From positions 2,604,001 through 2,668,000 of the forward strand of contig NZ_CP163444.1 of the NCBI RefSeq assembly GCF_041053105.1: a DNA stretch of 64,000 nt, in the 5' to 3' direction. A program made the translations under genes and the position numbers. This DNA is from Streptomyces sp. R44 (GTDB lineage Bacteria; Actinomycetota; Actinomycetes; Streptomycetales; Streptomycetaceae). Within the stretch, counting starts at the first letter, position 1, and each line of letters opens with the position of its first letter. Of this stretch, positions 52,377 to 60,147 are shown piece after piece. The notes below the pieces were generated by a model that worked only from the letters and a program-made list of their open reading frames with translations, ran no database searches and was not told the DNA's origin.

Positions 52377-53468
52377 CTAGCCTCCGCAGCAGTCCGGTTC
52401 GAGGCCCGTGGGGAGTCGGTCACCGCCGAAGACCGCGACGGTCGCCTCCTCGCCGCCCAGGGCCGCCACCGCGAGGAGGAGGGAGCCGGCGGTCCAGCTG
52501 GTCTGCTCCTCGGGCCAGACGGCCCGGTCGGCCTCCGTGGCGCCCTCGAAGACGTACCCCGTCCAGTACATGCCGTTCTCGGCGCGCAGGTGCTGGATGT
52601 CCTGGAGGATGGTGAGCGCCCGGTCGGACTCCCCCATCGCCCAGAGCGAGAGGGCCAGTTCGCAGCTCTCGCCGCCGGTGACCCAGGGGTTGGGGACGAC
52701 ACAGCGCACGCCCAGGCCGGGCACGACGAAGCGGTCCCAGTCGGCCTCGATCCGGGCCTTCGCCTCGTCCCCCGTGACCGCGCCGCCGAGGACCGGGTAG
52801 TACCAGTCCATCGAGTAGCGGGACTTGTCGAGGAAGCGCTCGGGGTGCCGGCGTATCGCATGGCCGAGGGCCCCCGCGGCCAGCTCCCAGTCGGGCTGCG
52901 CCTCCTCGCGGACCTCGGCGATCGCGAGGGCGCAGCGCAGCGCCTGGTGGATCGACGAACTGCCCGTCAGGAGCGCGTCGTTCACCGGGGTGCCGTCGGG
53001 CTCGCGCTTCCAGCCGATCTGGCCGCCGGGCTGCTGGAGCCCGAGGACGAACTCGACGGCCGCGTAGACGACGGGCCACATCCGGTCGAGGAAGGCGTCG
53101 TCGCCGGTGGACAGGTAGTGGTGCCAGACGCCGACCGCGATGTACGCGACGAAGTTGGACTCACGGCTGCGGTCGGTGATCTGCTCCGGGTCGCCGTCGT
53201 GGTACGCCGCGGACCAGGAGCCGTCGCCGTTCTGATGGCGGGCGAGCCACTCGTAGGCCCGGGCCGCGGCCTCGTGCTCGCCGGCCGTGTCGAGGGCCAT
53301 GGCGGCCTCCGTGTGGTCCCACGGGTCCAGGTGGTGCCCGCGGAACCAGGGGATGGCGCCGTCCTCGCGCTGGCAGGCGAGTATCCCGGCGACGGTCTCG
53401 GCGGCCTGCTCCGCGGTGAGCACCCCGGGCAGGACGAGGTGCTCGGCGATCCGCTCGGGGAAGGTCAC
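52377..53468 (-). CDS. alpha/alpha-barrel protein (prenyltransferase/squalene-cyclase-like repeat or GH-like)
   Basis: 363 aa from GTG 53468, overlapping the methyltransferase stop as GTGA. Regular QxDGxxW-like and paired-helix repeats occur (ILACQREDGAIPWFRGHHLD, WLARHQNGDGSWSAAYHDGD, LQQPGGQIGWKREPDGTPVN), indicating an alpha/alpha toroid. Streptomyces copies are often labelled prenyltransferase, but the acidic active-site motif of cyclases is not evident, and a glycosidase-like role is possible. Last gene of a GT4-methyltransferase operon; two Cys end the protein. Confidence 0.7.
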   Translation of the reverse strand: MTFPERIAEHLVLPGVLTAEQAAETVAGILACQREDGAIPWFRGHHLDPWDHTEAAMALDTAGEHEAAARAYEWLARHQNGDGSWSAAYHDGDPEQITDRSRESNFVAYIAVGVWHHYLSTGDDAFLDRMWPVVYAAVEFVLGLQQPGGQIGWKREPDGTPVNDALLTGSSSIHQALRCALAIAEVREEAQPDWELAAGALGHAIRRHPERFLDKSRYSMDWYYPVLGGAVTGDEAKARIEADWDRFVVPGLGVRCVVPNPWVTGGESCELALSLWAMGESDRALTILQDIQHLRAENGMYWTGYVFEGATEADRAVWPEEQTSWTAGSLLLAVAALGGEEATVAVFGGDRLPTGLEPDCCGG

Positions 53469-54199
53469 TGCGCGTCGGCCTTGGGGAGGTGGGGCTTGGT
53501 GGCGTAGGCGACGAAGCTCTTGCCGACGACCGGGTTGAGCAGCTGCTCGGCGACCCGGGTCAGAGCGGGCTTCTTCATGATGTCCCAGACCAGGAGCTTG
53601 TGGTACGCGCGGACCGGCAGCGCCTTGTCGTTGTCCACGCCGAAGGCGCACTTCAGCCACCAGTACGGCGAGTGCAGCGCGTGCGCGTGGTGGGTGCCGT
53701 ACGGCTTGAGACCGGCCTGCCGGATCTTGGCGAGCAGCTCGTCGGCCTTGTAGATGCGGATGTGGCCGCCCTCGACCTCGTGGTACGCGTCGGAGAGCGC
53801 CCAGCAGACCTTCTCGGGGCCGTACCGGGGCACGGTGATCGCGATCCGGCCGCCCGGCTTGAGGACCCGCACCATCTCGGCGAGCACGCCCTTGTCGTCC
53901 GGAATGTGCTCCATGACCTCGGAGATGATGACGACGTCGAAGGACTCGTCGGGGAACGGCAGGTTGAGCGCGTCGCCCTCCATCGCGGTGGCGGTCGCCC
54001 CCGCGGGGGCCTCCCCGGCCTCCTTCATGGCCGCGAACCACTTGGCGACCTCGCGGATCTCCTCGCCGTTCTGGTCGAGGGCCACGACCTGGGCACCACG
54101 CCGGTAGCACTCGAAGGCATGCCGCCCCGCCCCGCAGCCGAGATCGAGCACACGATCACCGGGGGCGAGCGGGAAACGAGTGAAGTCGACGGTCAGCAC
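53465..54199 (-). CDS. class I SAM-dependent methyltransferase (type 11)
   Basis: 244 aa from GTG 54199. Motif I is GDRVLDLGCGAGRHAFECYRRG, then VALDQNGEEI, EGDALNLPFPDESFDVVIISEVMEHIPDD and LKPGGRIAITVPRYGPE, all typical Methyltransf_11. The C-terminal HALHSPYWWLKCAFGVDND... suggests a lipid- or sugar-linked substrate. It lies between the GT4 and the alpha-barrel gene. In M. tuberculosis a methyltransferase (Rv0224c) and a glycosyltransferase (Rv0225) sit beside an aldehyde dehydrogenase, a similar gene set. Confidence 0.85.
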   Translation of the reverse strand: MLTVDFTRFPLAPGDRVLDLGCGAGRHAFECYRRGAQVVALDQNGEEIREVAKWFAAMKEAGEAPAGATATAMEGDALNLPFPDESFDVVIISEVMEHIPDDKGVLAEMVRVLKPGGRIAITVPRYGPEKVCWALSDAYHEVEGGHIRIYKADELLAKIRQAGLKPYGTHHAHALHSPYWWLKCAFGVDNDKALPVRAYHKLLVWDIMKKPALTRVAEQLLNPVVGKSFVAYATKPHLPKADAQ

Positions 54200-54308
54200 G
54201 AAGGCCTGCTTTCGGGGTTGGAGACTGGTTGTGGGCAGGCGTTCCGCGGGGCGGAACAGGTGGGCACAACTCCACCGCCGGGCTGCGGCCGGCAACGACT
54301 GCGGGATG

Positions 54309-55643
54309 TCACCGGCGGACTCCGGCTCCCTGACGGGCCACCGCCTCGCGGTACAGCTCGGCCGTCCCCTGGGCGGCCCTGGCCCAGGTGAAGTTGGCCA
54401 GGACCCGCTCGCGCCCGGCCCGGCCGAGACGCGCCCGCAGCTCCGCGTCACCCAGCACCCGCCCCAGCGCAGCGGCAAGCGCCCCCGCGTCCCCCGTCGG
54501 CACCGCAAGGCACGTCTCGCCGTCGGCCCCGGCGACCTCCGGAATGGCCCCGCCCGTCGTGGCGACGAGCGGAGTCGCGGTCGCCATGCCCTCGGCGGCC
54601 GGCAGCGAGAACCCCTCGTACAGCGAGGGCACGCAGGCGACCTGGGCGGACCGGTAGAGGTCGACGAGCTCCGCGTCGCTGATGCCCTTCACGAACTCGA
54701 CGGCGCCGGCCAGCCCGTACCGCTCGATCGCGGCGGCCACCGGCCCGTCCTCGGCGCGCTTGCCGACGACGACGAGGTGCGCCTCGGGGTTCTCGGTACG
54801 GAGCTTGGCGAGCGCCTCGACGAGGAAGACGAGACCCTTGAGCGGGACGTCCGCGCTGGAGGTGGTGACGATCCGCCCGGGGACCTCGGCGACGGACGGG
54901 TCCGGGGACCAGAGGTCGGTGTCGGCGCCGATGTGGACGACGCGAATGCGGTCCTCGCGGACGCCGAGGTGCTCGACGATCTCCTGGCGGGAGGTGCCGG
55001 AGACGGTGAGCACGGACGGCAGCCGGCGGGCGACCTTCTTCTGCATGCCGGTGAAGGCGTACCAGCGGCGGACGGAGGCGCGGCGCTTCCAGTCGGCGGC
55101 GGCGTCGAGTTCGAGCTGCCGGTCGACGGTGATGGGGTGGTGGATCGTGGTGACGAGCGGCGCGCCGATCGCACGCGGGCCGCCGAGGAGTCCGTAGCCG
55201 AGGGTCTGGTTGTCGTGGACGACGTCGAAGTCGCCGCGACGGGCGGCGAGCATGCGCCGGGCGCGCAGGGAGAAGGTGAGCGGCTCGGGGAAGCCGCCGG
55301 TCCACATGGTGGCGACTTCCAGCGCGTCGATCCAGTCCCGGTACTCCTCGCGCTTCGGGGTCCGGAAGGGGTCCGGCGAGCGGTAGAGGTCGAGGCTCGC
55401 GATCTCGGTGAGCGTGAGACCCGCGAGATCCTCGCCCTCGTCCAGGACGGGGTACGGCTGGGAGCCGATGACCTCGACGGTGTGGCCGAGGCGGGCGAGC
55501 TCGCGGGAGAGGTGCCGGACGTAGACGCCCTGGCCGCCGCAGAACGGGTTCCCCTTGTACGTGAGGAGAGCGATCCGCAACGGACGGTCACCGGCCGCGG
55601 TGACGCCCTGGCGGGGGCTTGCCTCTATGGCCTCAGCGGTCAT
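54309..55643 (-). CDS. glycosyltransferase family 4
   Basis: 444 aa. GT-B fold: N-terminal RIALLTYKGNPFCGGQGVYVRHLSRELARLGH and the donor-binding C-terminal SLYEGFSLPAAEGMATATPLVATTGGAIPEV (E-x7-E motif). It would transfer a sugar from a nucleotide donor to a lipid or another sugar at the membrane face. It is first in the three-gene operon, with a KstR-like box about 55 bp upstream shared with the divergent regulator. Confidence 0.9.
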   Translation of the reverse strand: MTAEAIEASPRQGVTAAGDRPLRIALLTYKGNPFCGGQGVYVRHLSRELARLGHTVEVIGSQPYPVLDEGEDLAGLTLTEIASLDLYRSPDPFRTPKREEYRDWIDALEVATMWTGGFPEPLTFSLRARRMLAARRGDFDVVHDNQTLGYGLLGGPRAIGAPLVTTIHHPITVDRQLELDAAADWKRRASVRRWYAFTGMQKKVARRLPSVLTVSGTSRQEIVEHLGVREDRIRVVHIGADTDLWSPDPSVAEVPGRIVTTSSADVPLKGLVFLVEALAKLRTENPEAHLVVVGKRAEDGPVAAAIERYGLAGAVEFVKGISDAELVDLYRSAQVACVPSLYEGFSLPAAEGMATATPLVATTGGAIPEVAGADGETCLAVPTGDAGALAAALGRVLGDAELRARLGRAGRERVLANFTWARAAQGTAELYREAVARQGAGVRR

Positions 55644-55697
55644 GCGCGACCCCCTTCGAGCGTGCGTTTCGCGGGAGCGTAACCGCTCGCGCTAATC

Positions 55698-55711
55698 TAG
55701 AACAAGTTACA
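55698..55711. promoter_or_regulatory. KstR-like box between glycosyltransferase and kstR-like gene
   Basis: TAGAACAAGTTACA exactly matches TnnAACnnGTTnnA. It is 55 bp before the glycosyltransferase start and 150 bp before the regulator start. Confidence 0.78.
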
Positions 55712-55748
55712 GACTTGAACGTTCTTGATCCTTCAAGGAGCACAGAAT

Positions 55749-55762
55749 CTACCGGCAGGTAG
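55749..55762. promoter_or_regulatory. small palindrome CTACC-GGCA-GGTAG in the regulator leader
   Basis: A perfect 5-bp-arm dyad in the 150-bp region before the TetR start; could be a second operator or chance. Confidence 0.3.
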
Positions 55763-55860
55763 CTCCGTGGTGAGAGCCGGAACAGGTGATTCGCGCCACG
55801 GCGGCGGCACGGCCATACTGTCGCTCCCCACCGAACGGAAGCCGCACGGAACGGGACCTC

Positions 55861-56484
55861 ATGACCGCAGAGAACAGGGCGGACCACAGACCCGCGTCGC
55901 CGCCCCTCACGGAGCGCCAGGAGGCGCGCCGCCGCCGCATCCTGAACGCCAGCGCCCAGCTCGCGGCCAGGGGCGGCTTCGACGCCGTGCAGATGCGGGA
56001 GGTCGCCGAGGCGGCGGGGGTCGCCCTCGGCACCCTGTACCGGTACTTCCCGTCCAAGATCCACCTGCTCGTGGCGACCATGCAGGACCAGCTGCAGCAC
56101 ATGCACACGACGCTGCGGAAGCGGCCGCCGGCGGGCGCCGATCCGGCGGAGCGGGTCGCCGAGACGCTGATGCGCGCCTTCCGGGCACTCCAGCGGGAGC
56201 CGCAGCTGGCGGACGCGATGGTGCGGGCGCTGACCTTCGCGGACCGCAGCGTGAGCCCCGAGGTCGACACGGTCTCCCGGCTGACGACGGCGATCATCCT
56301 GGACGCGATGGGGGCGGAGCACCCGACGCCGAGCCAGCTCTCGGCGGTCCGGGTGATCGAGCACACCTGGCACTCGGCGCTGATCACCTGGCTGTCCGGA
56401 CGCGCCTCGATCGCACAGGTGAAGATCGACATCGAGACGGTCTGCCGCCTGATCGACCTGACGGCACCGGAACCGACGGCCTGA
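55861..56484 (+). CDS. kstR: KstR-like TetR-family repressor
   Basis: 207 aa. The DNA-binding part RRRRILNASAQLAARGGFDAVQMREVAEAAGVALGTLYRYFPSKIHLLVATM matches mycobacterial KstR closely, including GGYEAVQMR-type and VGTLYRYFPSKVHLLV-type stretches, and the C-terminal ALTFADRSVSPEVDTVSRL and AWLTRRAS-type end (TWLSGRASIAQVK) also align. KstR represses cholesterol catabolism and is released by 3-oxo-cholestenoyl-CoA. Exact KstR boxes occur at 34216, 42796 and 55698. The name is by similarity; the ligand here is unknown. Confidence 0.85.
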   Translation: MTAENRADHRPASPPLTERQEARRRRILNASAQLAARGGFDAVQMREVAEAAGVALGTLYRYFPSKIHLLVATMQDQLQHMHTTLRKRPPAGADPAERVAETLMRAFRALQREPQLADAMVRALTFADRSVSPEVDTVSRLTTAIILDAMGAEHPTPSQLSAVRVIEHTWHSALITWLSGRASIAQVKIDIETVCRLIDLTAPEPTA

Positions 56485-56510
56485 GGACACCTCAGGCCGC
56501 ACGAGCCGGC

Positions 56511-56533
56511 GGCCCGGGGCTTCCGCCCGGGCC
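56511..56533. terminator. hairpin between the regulator and lipoprotein genes
   Basis: Arms GGCCCGGG and CCCGGGCC with a 7-nt loop; a second CCCCCGG/CCGGGGG pair follows at 56533-56556. They separate convergent genes. Confidence 0.65.
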
Positions 56534-56573
56534 CCCGGCCGGTCCACCTGCCGGGGGCGCGGGCGGTGCGGGG

Positions 56574-57122
56574 TCAGGAGCCCTGCGGCTTGGCGTTGCT
56601 CTCCGCGAGGACCGCCGCGCACTCCGCGCTGCTGTCGACGGCCACGAACATGACCAGCTTCAGCGGGCCCGCCGAGTGGTTGCTGGCCTGGAGCTTCCAG
56701 CTGCTCTTCGTCAGCGACTTGATCACCGAGCCGCCCGCGCCGGAGCTCCGCTCCTCGCTCCAGCCGCCCGAGGTCAGGGTCGCGACGGTGCCGGAGTACG
56801 ACTTCGCCGGGTCCGCGGCCTTCTCGGCGTCGGCCGTCCAGCTGACCATGCACTCCTTGGCCTCGGCCGGGACCGCCTCGCCCGAGGAGTCCTGCGTGAA
56901 GCCGGCCCCGGTCGCCGCGTCCGTCAACTCCTTGGTGACGGCGGCCGCGTCCAGCTTCTCGTCGCTCGAACCACCCGCGCCGGAACCGCCCGTCGCGGAC
57001 GAACCGGCCGAGGACGAACCGCCGGACGCCGAACCGCCCTTGTCCGTACCGCCCTCGCTGCCACAGCCCGCCACGAGCAGCACCACACCGGCAGCCGCGG
57101 CCGCCCACATCGCCTTGCGCAC
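56574..57122 (-). CDS. small secreted lipoprotein
   Basis: 182 aa from GTG 57122 with GGGAG four bases upstream. Signal MWAAAAAGVVLLVAGC has a lipobox, then a Gly/Ser-rich linker (GGSASGGSSSAGSSATGG), and a ~110-aa domain with two Cys (KECMVSW, SSAECAAVL) that may form a disulfide. No family recognised. It lies after the ferredoxin gene across a hairpin and is probably a separate unit. Confidence 0.72.
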   Translation of the reverse strand: MRKAMWAAAAAGVVLLVAGCGSEGGTDKGGSASGGSSSAGSSATGGSGAGGSSDEKLDAAAVTKELTDAATGAGFTQDSSGEAVPAEAKECMVSWTADAEKAADPAKSYSGTVATLTSGGWSEERSSGAGGSVIKSLTKSSWKLQASNHSAGPLKLVMFVAVDSSAECAAVLAESNAKPQGS

Positions 57123-57147
57123 AACACTCCCAATTCCGCGCGCACGA

Positions 57148-57177
57148 AGGCCCCTTGCCCCCGTGATCAAGGGGCCT
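57148..57177. terminator. hairpin between ferredoxin and lipoprotein genes
   Basis: Perfect 10-bp arms AGGCCCCTTG and CAAGGGGCCT with a 10-nt loop, followed on the plus strand by AGTTTTG. It could end the aldehyde dehydrogenase-ferredoxin transcript. Confidence 0.7.
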
Positions 57178-57291
57178 AGTTTTGCACGTGGAAACAGCTG
57201 CCGTACGCAAAGGCGCGTGTCGTCAGGGCTGCTAGGCGTCCTCACCCGACAGCACACGGCGCACGGGCGGGCCGCAGGAGGTCGGGCCCGG

Positions 57292-57528
57292 TCAGTCCTC
57301 CGGCGGGAAGACCGGCTCCCCGCCGTCCGCCAGGGTGATCAGGATCGCCTCCACCGGACAGCCCTCCGCCGCCGCGAGGAGGCGTTCGCCCGCGTCCGTC
57401 TCCGGCTCCACCGGGTGGGACTGGCGGGCCGTGTCGAGGCGGAAGCCGCCCGGGGCGTGGTTCACGCACATGCCGGAGCCGATGCAGACGCTCCGGTCGA
57501 CCTCGACGTGCCAGCGGTCCCCCATCAC
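57292..57528 (-). CDS. small ferredoxin, Cys-x5-Cys type (P450 partner class)
   Basis: 78 aa. The cluster motif is VCIGSGMCVNHAPGGF with a later EGCPVEAI, so the middle position of CxxCxxC is Ser: three cluster Cys, typical of [3Fe-4S] ferredoxins that feed cytochrome P450s in actinobacteria. The ATG overlaps the aldehyde dehydrogenase stop (ATGA). No P450 gene is in the window, so the redox partner is elsewhere or is the dehydrogenase pathway itself. Confidence 0.9.
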   Translation of the reverse strand: MMGDRWHVEVDRSVCIGSGMCVNHAPGGFRLDTARQSHPVEPETDAGERLLAAAEGCPVEAILITLADGGEPVFPPED

Positions 57529-58988
57529 GCCCCGCCCTCGTAGCCGCCGGGGAGGTGGATCATCTTGTGCTCAAGGTACTCGCCGAAGCCCTCGGGGCCG
57601 AACTCCCGCCCCAGGCCCGAGTTCTTGTAGCCGCCGAAGGGGCCGAGCATGTCGAGGCTGAAGGTGTTGACGTTGAAGGTGCCGGTGCGGATCCGGCGGG
57701 CGAAGTCGATGCCGTGCTCCACGTCCCCGGTCCACACGCTGCCGCTGAGCCCGAAGTCGGAGTCGTTCGCGATCCGCCGCGCCTCGTCCTCGTCCCCGTA
57801 CGGCAGGAGGCAGATGACCGGGCCGAAGATCTCCTCGCGGGCGATCCGCATGGAGTTGTCGACGTCGCCGAAGAGGGTCGGCTCGACGTACCAGCCGCGG
57901 TCGAGGCCGTCCGGGCGGCCGCCGCCGGTGAGCAGCTTCGCGCCCTCCGCCTGGCCGATCCCGATGTAGTCGAGGGAGCGCTGCTGCTGGCGCCGGGCGA
58001 CGAGCGGGCCGACCTGGGTGGCCGGGTCGAGCGGATCGCCGACGACGAGCGCGCCGGCCGCGGCCGCGAAGGCCTCGGCGATCTCCTCGTACCGCGCGCG
58101 GGGCGCGAGGATGCGGGTCTGGGCCACGCACGCCTGCCCGTTGTTCATCCAGGCGGCCGGGACGATCCCGGCGACGGCGGTCTCCAGGTCCGCGTCCGGC
58201 AGGATCACGGCGGCCGACTTGCCGCCCAGTTCGAGGGTGACGCGGGTGAGGTTGCGGGAGGCGACCTCCATGACCCGCTTGCCGGCGGCGACCGAGCCGG
58301 TGAAGGAGACCTTGTCGACGCCGGGGTGGCCGACGAGGTACTCGCTGACCTCGCGGTCGGCGGGCAGGATCGACAGGACCCCCTCCGGGAGACCGGCCTC
58401 GGCGGCGATCTCGCCGAGGATGTACGAGTCGAGGGGCGACTCCGGGGAGGGCTTGAGGACCACCGTGCAGCCGGCGAGCAGCGCGGGCCCGAGCTTGGCG
58501 GCGGCGGTGAACTGCGGCACGTTCCACGGGACGACGGCCGCGACGACCCCGACGGGCTCGCGCCGGACGAGCAGCGGCCCGAGGACACCGCCGCGCCGCT
58601 CCTCGTACGGGAAGTCCCGGGCGACGGTGATCGCCGCGTCCCAGACCATCATCGCGCCGAGCGCCTGGGCGAGGACGGACCAGGAGTACGGGGAGCCGTT
58701 CTGCGCGCTGATGACGCGACCGATCTCCTCGTACCGGACGGCGATCGCGTCCTTGATCCGGGTGACGACGGCGATCCGCTCCTCGACGGTCATCCGAGGC
58801 CAGGGCCCTTCGTCGAAGGCCCGGCGGGCGGCGGCCACGGCCCGGTCGACATCCGCCTCGGAGGCGTGCGGGACACGGCCGATGACCTGCTCGGTGTGCG
58901 GGGAGATCACCTCGATGACCCCGTCGCCGAGCGGGTCGGTCAACTCCCCGCCGATGAACAGCTTTCCGTGCTCCACAAGCTCGGTCAT
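57525..58988 (-). CDS. NAD(P)-dependent aldehyde dehydrogenase
   Basis: 487 aa. Catalytic Glu is in VTLELGGKSAAVILPD and catalytic Cys in NNGQACVAQTRILAP; the N in VPWNVPQF, the SFTGS loop and PFGGYKNSGLGREFG end are all present, so it should be active. KstR-controlled ALDHs such as Rv0223c occur in mycobacteria. It would oxidise an aldehyde, perhaps after P450 and alcohol dehydrogenase action on a side chain. First gene of the pair with the ferredoxin. Confidence 0.93.
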   Translation of the reverse strand: MTELVEHGKLFIGGELTDPLGDGVIEVISPHTEQVIGRVPHASEADVDRAVAAARRAFDEGPWPRMTVEERIAVVTRIKDAIAVRYEEIGRVISAQNGSPYSWSVLAQALGAMMVWDAAITVARDFPYEERRGGVLGPLLVRREPVGVVAAVVPWNVPQFTAAAKLGPALLAGCTVVLKPSPESPLDSYILGEIAAEAGLPEGVLSILPADREVSEYLVGHPGVDKVSFTGSVAAGKRVMEVASRNLTRVTLELGGKSAAVILPDADLETAVAGIVPAAWMNNGQACVAQTRILAPRARYEEIAEAFAAAAGALVVGDPLDPATQVGPLVARRQQQRSLDYIGIGQAEGAKLLTGGGRPDGLDRGWYVEPTLFGDVDNSMRIAREEIFGPVICLLPYGDEDEARRIANDSDFGLSGSVWTGDVEHGIDFARRIRTGTFNVNTFSLDMLGPFGGYKNSGLGREFGPEGFGEYLEHKMIHLPGGYEGGA

Positions 58989-59043
58989 GACCGCTGCCTC
59001 CCGAGGGGATGGAATTGCCTGCCGGTATCCCTGACGATGTTTC

Positions 59044-59058
59044 CTGACGGTGCTTCAG
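59044..59058. promoter_or_regulatory. imperfect CTGACGG palindrome before the aldehyde dehydrogenase
   Basis: CTGACGGTGCTTCAG differs from perfect symmetry at one base; 56 bp before the start. Confidence 0.5.
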
Positions 59059-59061
59059 AAC

Positions 59062-59075
59062 TGATACCAGTTCTA
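59062..59075. promoter_or_regulatory. KstR-like box (one mismatch) before the aldehyde dehydrogenase
   Basis: TGATACCAGTTCTA matches TnnAACnnGTTnnA except TAC for AAC. It lies within a longer AGAACTG...CAGTTCT dyad (59057-59074). Confidence 0.6.
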
Positions 59076-59105
59076 GTTATACTTGGCCAGACTTGAGGCC
59101 AAACC

Positions 59106-59140
59106 GGCCCCCACCAGCAGCTTTGCCACTGGTGGGGGCC
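59106..59140. terminator. strong hairpin in the intergenic scar
   Basis: Perfect 12-bp arms GGCCCCCACCAG and CTGGTGGGGGCC with an 11-nt loop, beside the integrase remnant. Between 58989 and 59341 there is no intact gene, only the ALDH operators, this hairpin and the remnant. Confidence 0.8.
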
Positions 59141-59144
59141 GTCG

Positions 59145-59231
59145 TCATGCCGTGAAGCCAGGGTCGGCGTGCCCCGGGCAGCCGCTCAGCGCCTTGATGT
59201 TCTCGCCTGCGTCGAGCAGCGCCCGCAATGG
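59145..59231 (-). pseudogene. tyrosine integrase, C-terminal remnant
   Basis: The frame reads LLDAGENIKALSGCPGHADPGFTA then stop. It matches the C-terminal catalytic region of phage/ICE integrases (LLDAGENIKALSEYLGHADPGFT...YTHL), but ends before the catalytic Tyr and has no matching upstream half. It marks a decayed integrative element. Confidence 0.6.
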
Positions 59232-59341
59232 TCGACCGGACGGCTCAACGCACCCGGGGCGCGGCAGGCTGCCCCGCAGCACCAGCCGCCGGTCGCTTCG
59301 ACGGGCGCTCCCGGCCGGGGAGCGCCACGGGCAGCCCGGGC

Positions 59342-59992
59342 TCAGCCGCCACCCGAGTTGGCCGAGGCCGAACCACCTGAGGTCCAGCGTGAGTTGGGCT
59401 GCGGCCGTTCGCGCGTGCTGCGCTCGGTGCGCAGCAGCACGACAACCCCAGCCGGGCCGAGCAGAGCCTTCAAGGCGTCGGCGAGCCGCCGCGGGTCGCC
59501 GCCGAACGGGAGCTCGATCCGCTCCCGGGCGCCCCCCAGGACGAGTTCCAGCGCGAGCGTGGAGACGGCCGGCTTGTAGTCCCCCTCGTACGGCTCCACC
59601 ACCTTGTGCGTCAGCCACACCTCGCGCAGGGTCGTGACGGGCAGCCAGACGTCCGGCCCGGCGGCCCGGACCAACCGCAGGGACGTGGGCACCCCGGCCG
59701 GCGCGAACTCCACCCGCAGGATGTCCCGGGCCCGGGAAAAGGCCATCACCGGCCAGCCGATCAGGTACTCCAGCCCGGCGATCACCCCCACCACCACGAA
59801 CACGGTCGACGCCCGCGCCCCGGCCAGCGCCATCCAGAGGGCGACGACCAGGGTCAGCGCACCCAAGGCGAGCGGAACGAACAGCGTCGGCCCCAACGAC
59901 ATCAGCGCGTTCCACACCCGCCCGGTCGGCCCCGCGCGCAGGACCAGATCCGTCGAGTCGGGGCCTTGTCTCAACAAGGGATCGGTGGCCAT
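59342..59992 (-). CDS. uncharacterised two-helix membrane protein
   Basis: 216 aa. Two helices sit at ~38-90 (TLFVPLALGALTLVVALWMA, STVFVVVGVIAGLEYLIG), followed by a ~110-aa cytoplasmic domain (DILRVEFAPAGVPTSLRLV, DVWLPVTTLREVWLTHKVVE) reminiscent of PH-like domains. The C-terminus is Arg/Ser-rich. No family recognised. It is divergent from the MBL hydrolase gene, and the operators at 60081 lie between them. Confidence 0.7.
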   Translation of the reverse strand: MATDPLLRQGPDSTDLVLRAGPTGRVWNALMSLGPTLFVPLALGALTLVVALWMALAGARASTVFVVVGVIAGLEYLIGWPVMAFSRARDILRVEFAPAGVPTSLRLVRAAGPDVWLPVTTLREVWLTHKVVEPYEGDYKPAVSTLALELVLGGARERIELPFGGDPRRLADALKALLGPAGVVVLLRTERSTRERPQPNSRWTSGGSASANSGGG

Positions 59993-60080
59993 GCCTCCAG
60001 CGTAAGACCGGTCCGCAAGAGCGCCTCGGCAATAACCGGCCCATGGAGCACGGATCCTGACGGTCCGTAGCCCGGCTCTT

Positions 60081-60095
60081 CTGACGAGTAGTCAG
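60081..60095. promoter_or_regulatory. CTGACGG-type palindrome before the MBL hydrolase
   Basis: CTGACGAGTAGTCAG has perfect CTGAC/GTCAG arms, directly followed by TTCTAGTTAT, a stretch shared with the aldehyde dehydrogenase promoter. A further CTGACGG half-site lies at 60057. Confidence 0.55.
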
Positions 60096-60147
60096 TTCTA
60101 GTTATGGTGGGCGATGGTCGTACCGGTACGCAGAGACGAGGACGCTC

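Noticed and set aside
52377..55643. Possible terpene or hopanoid biosynthetic cluster because of the prenyltransferase-like label.
   Set aside because: The repeats lack a cyclase acid motif, and no prenyl synthase or squalene gene is present; the neighbours fit a glycoconjugate operon instead.
55749..55762. CTACC/GGTAG dyad as a main operator of the kstR-like gene.
   Set aside because: The arms are only 5 bp and it occurs once; kept as a low-confidence site, while the KstR-like box at 55698 is far better supported.
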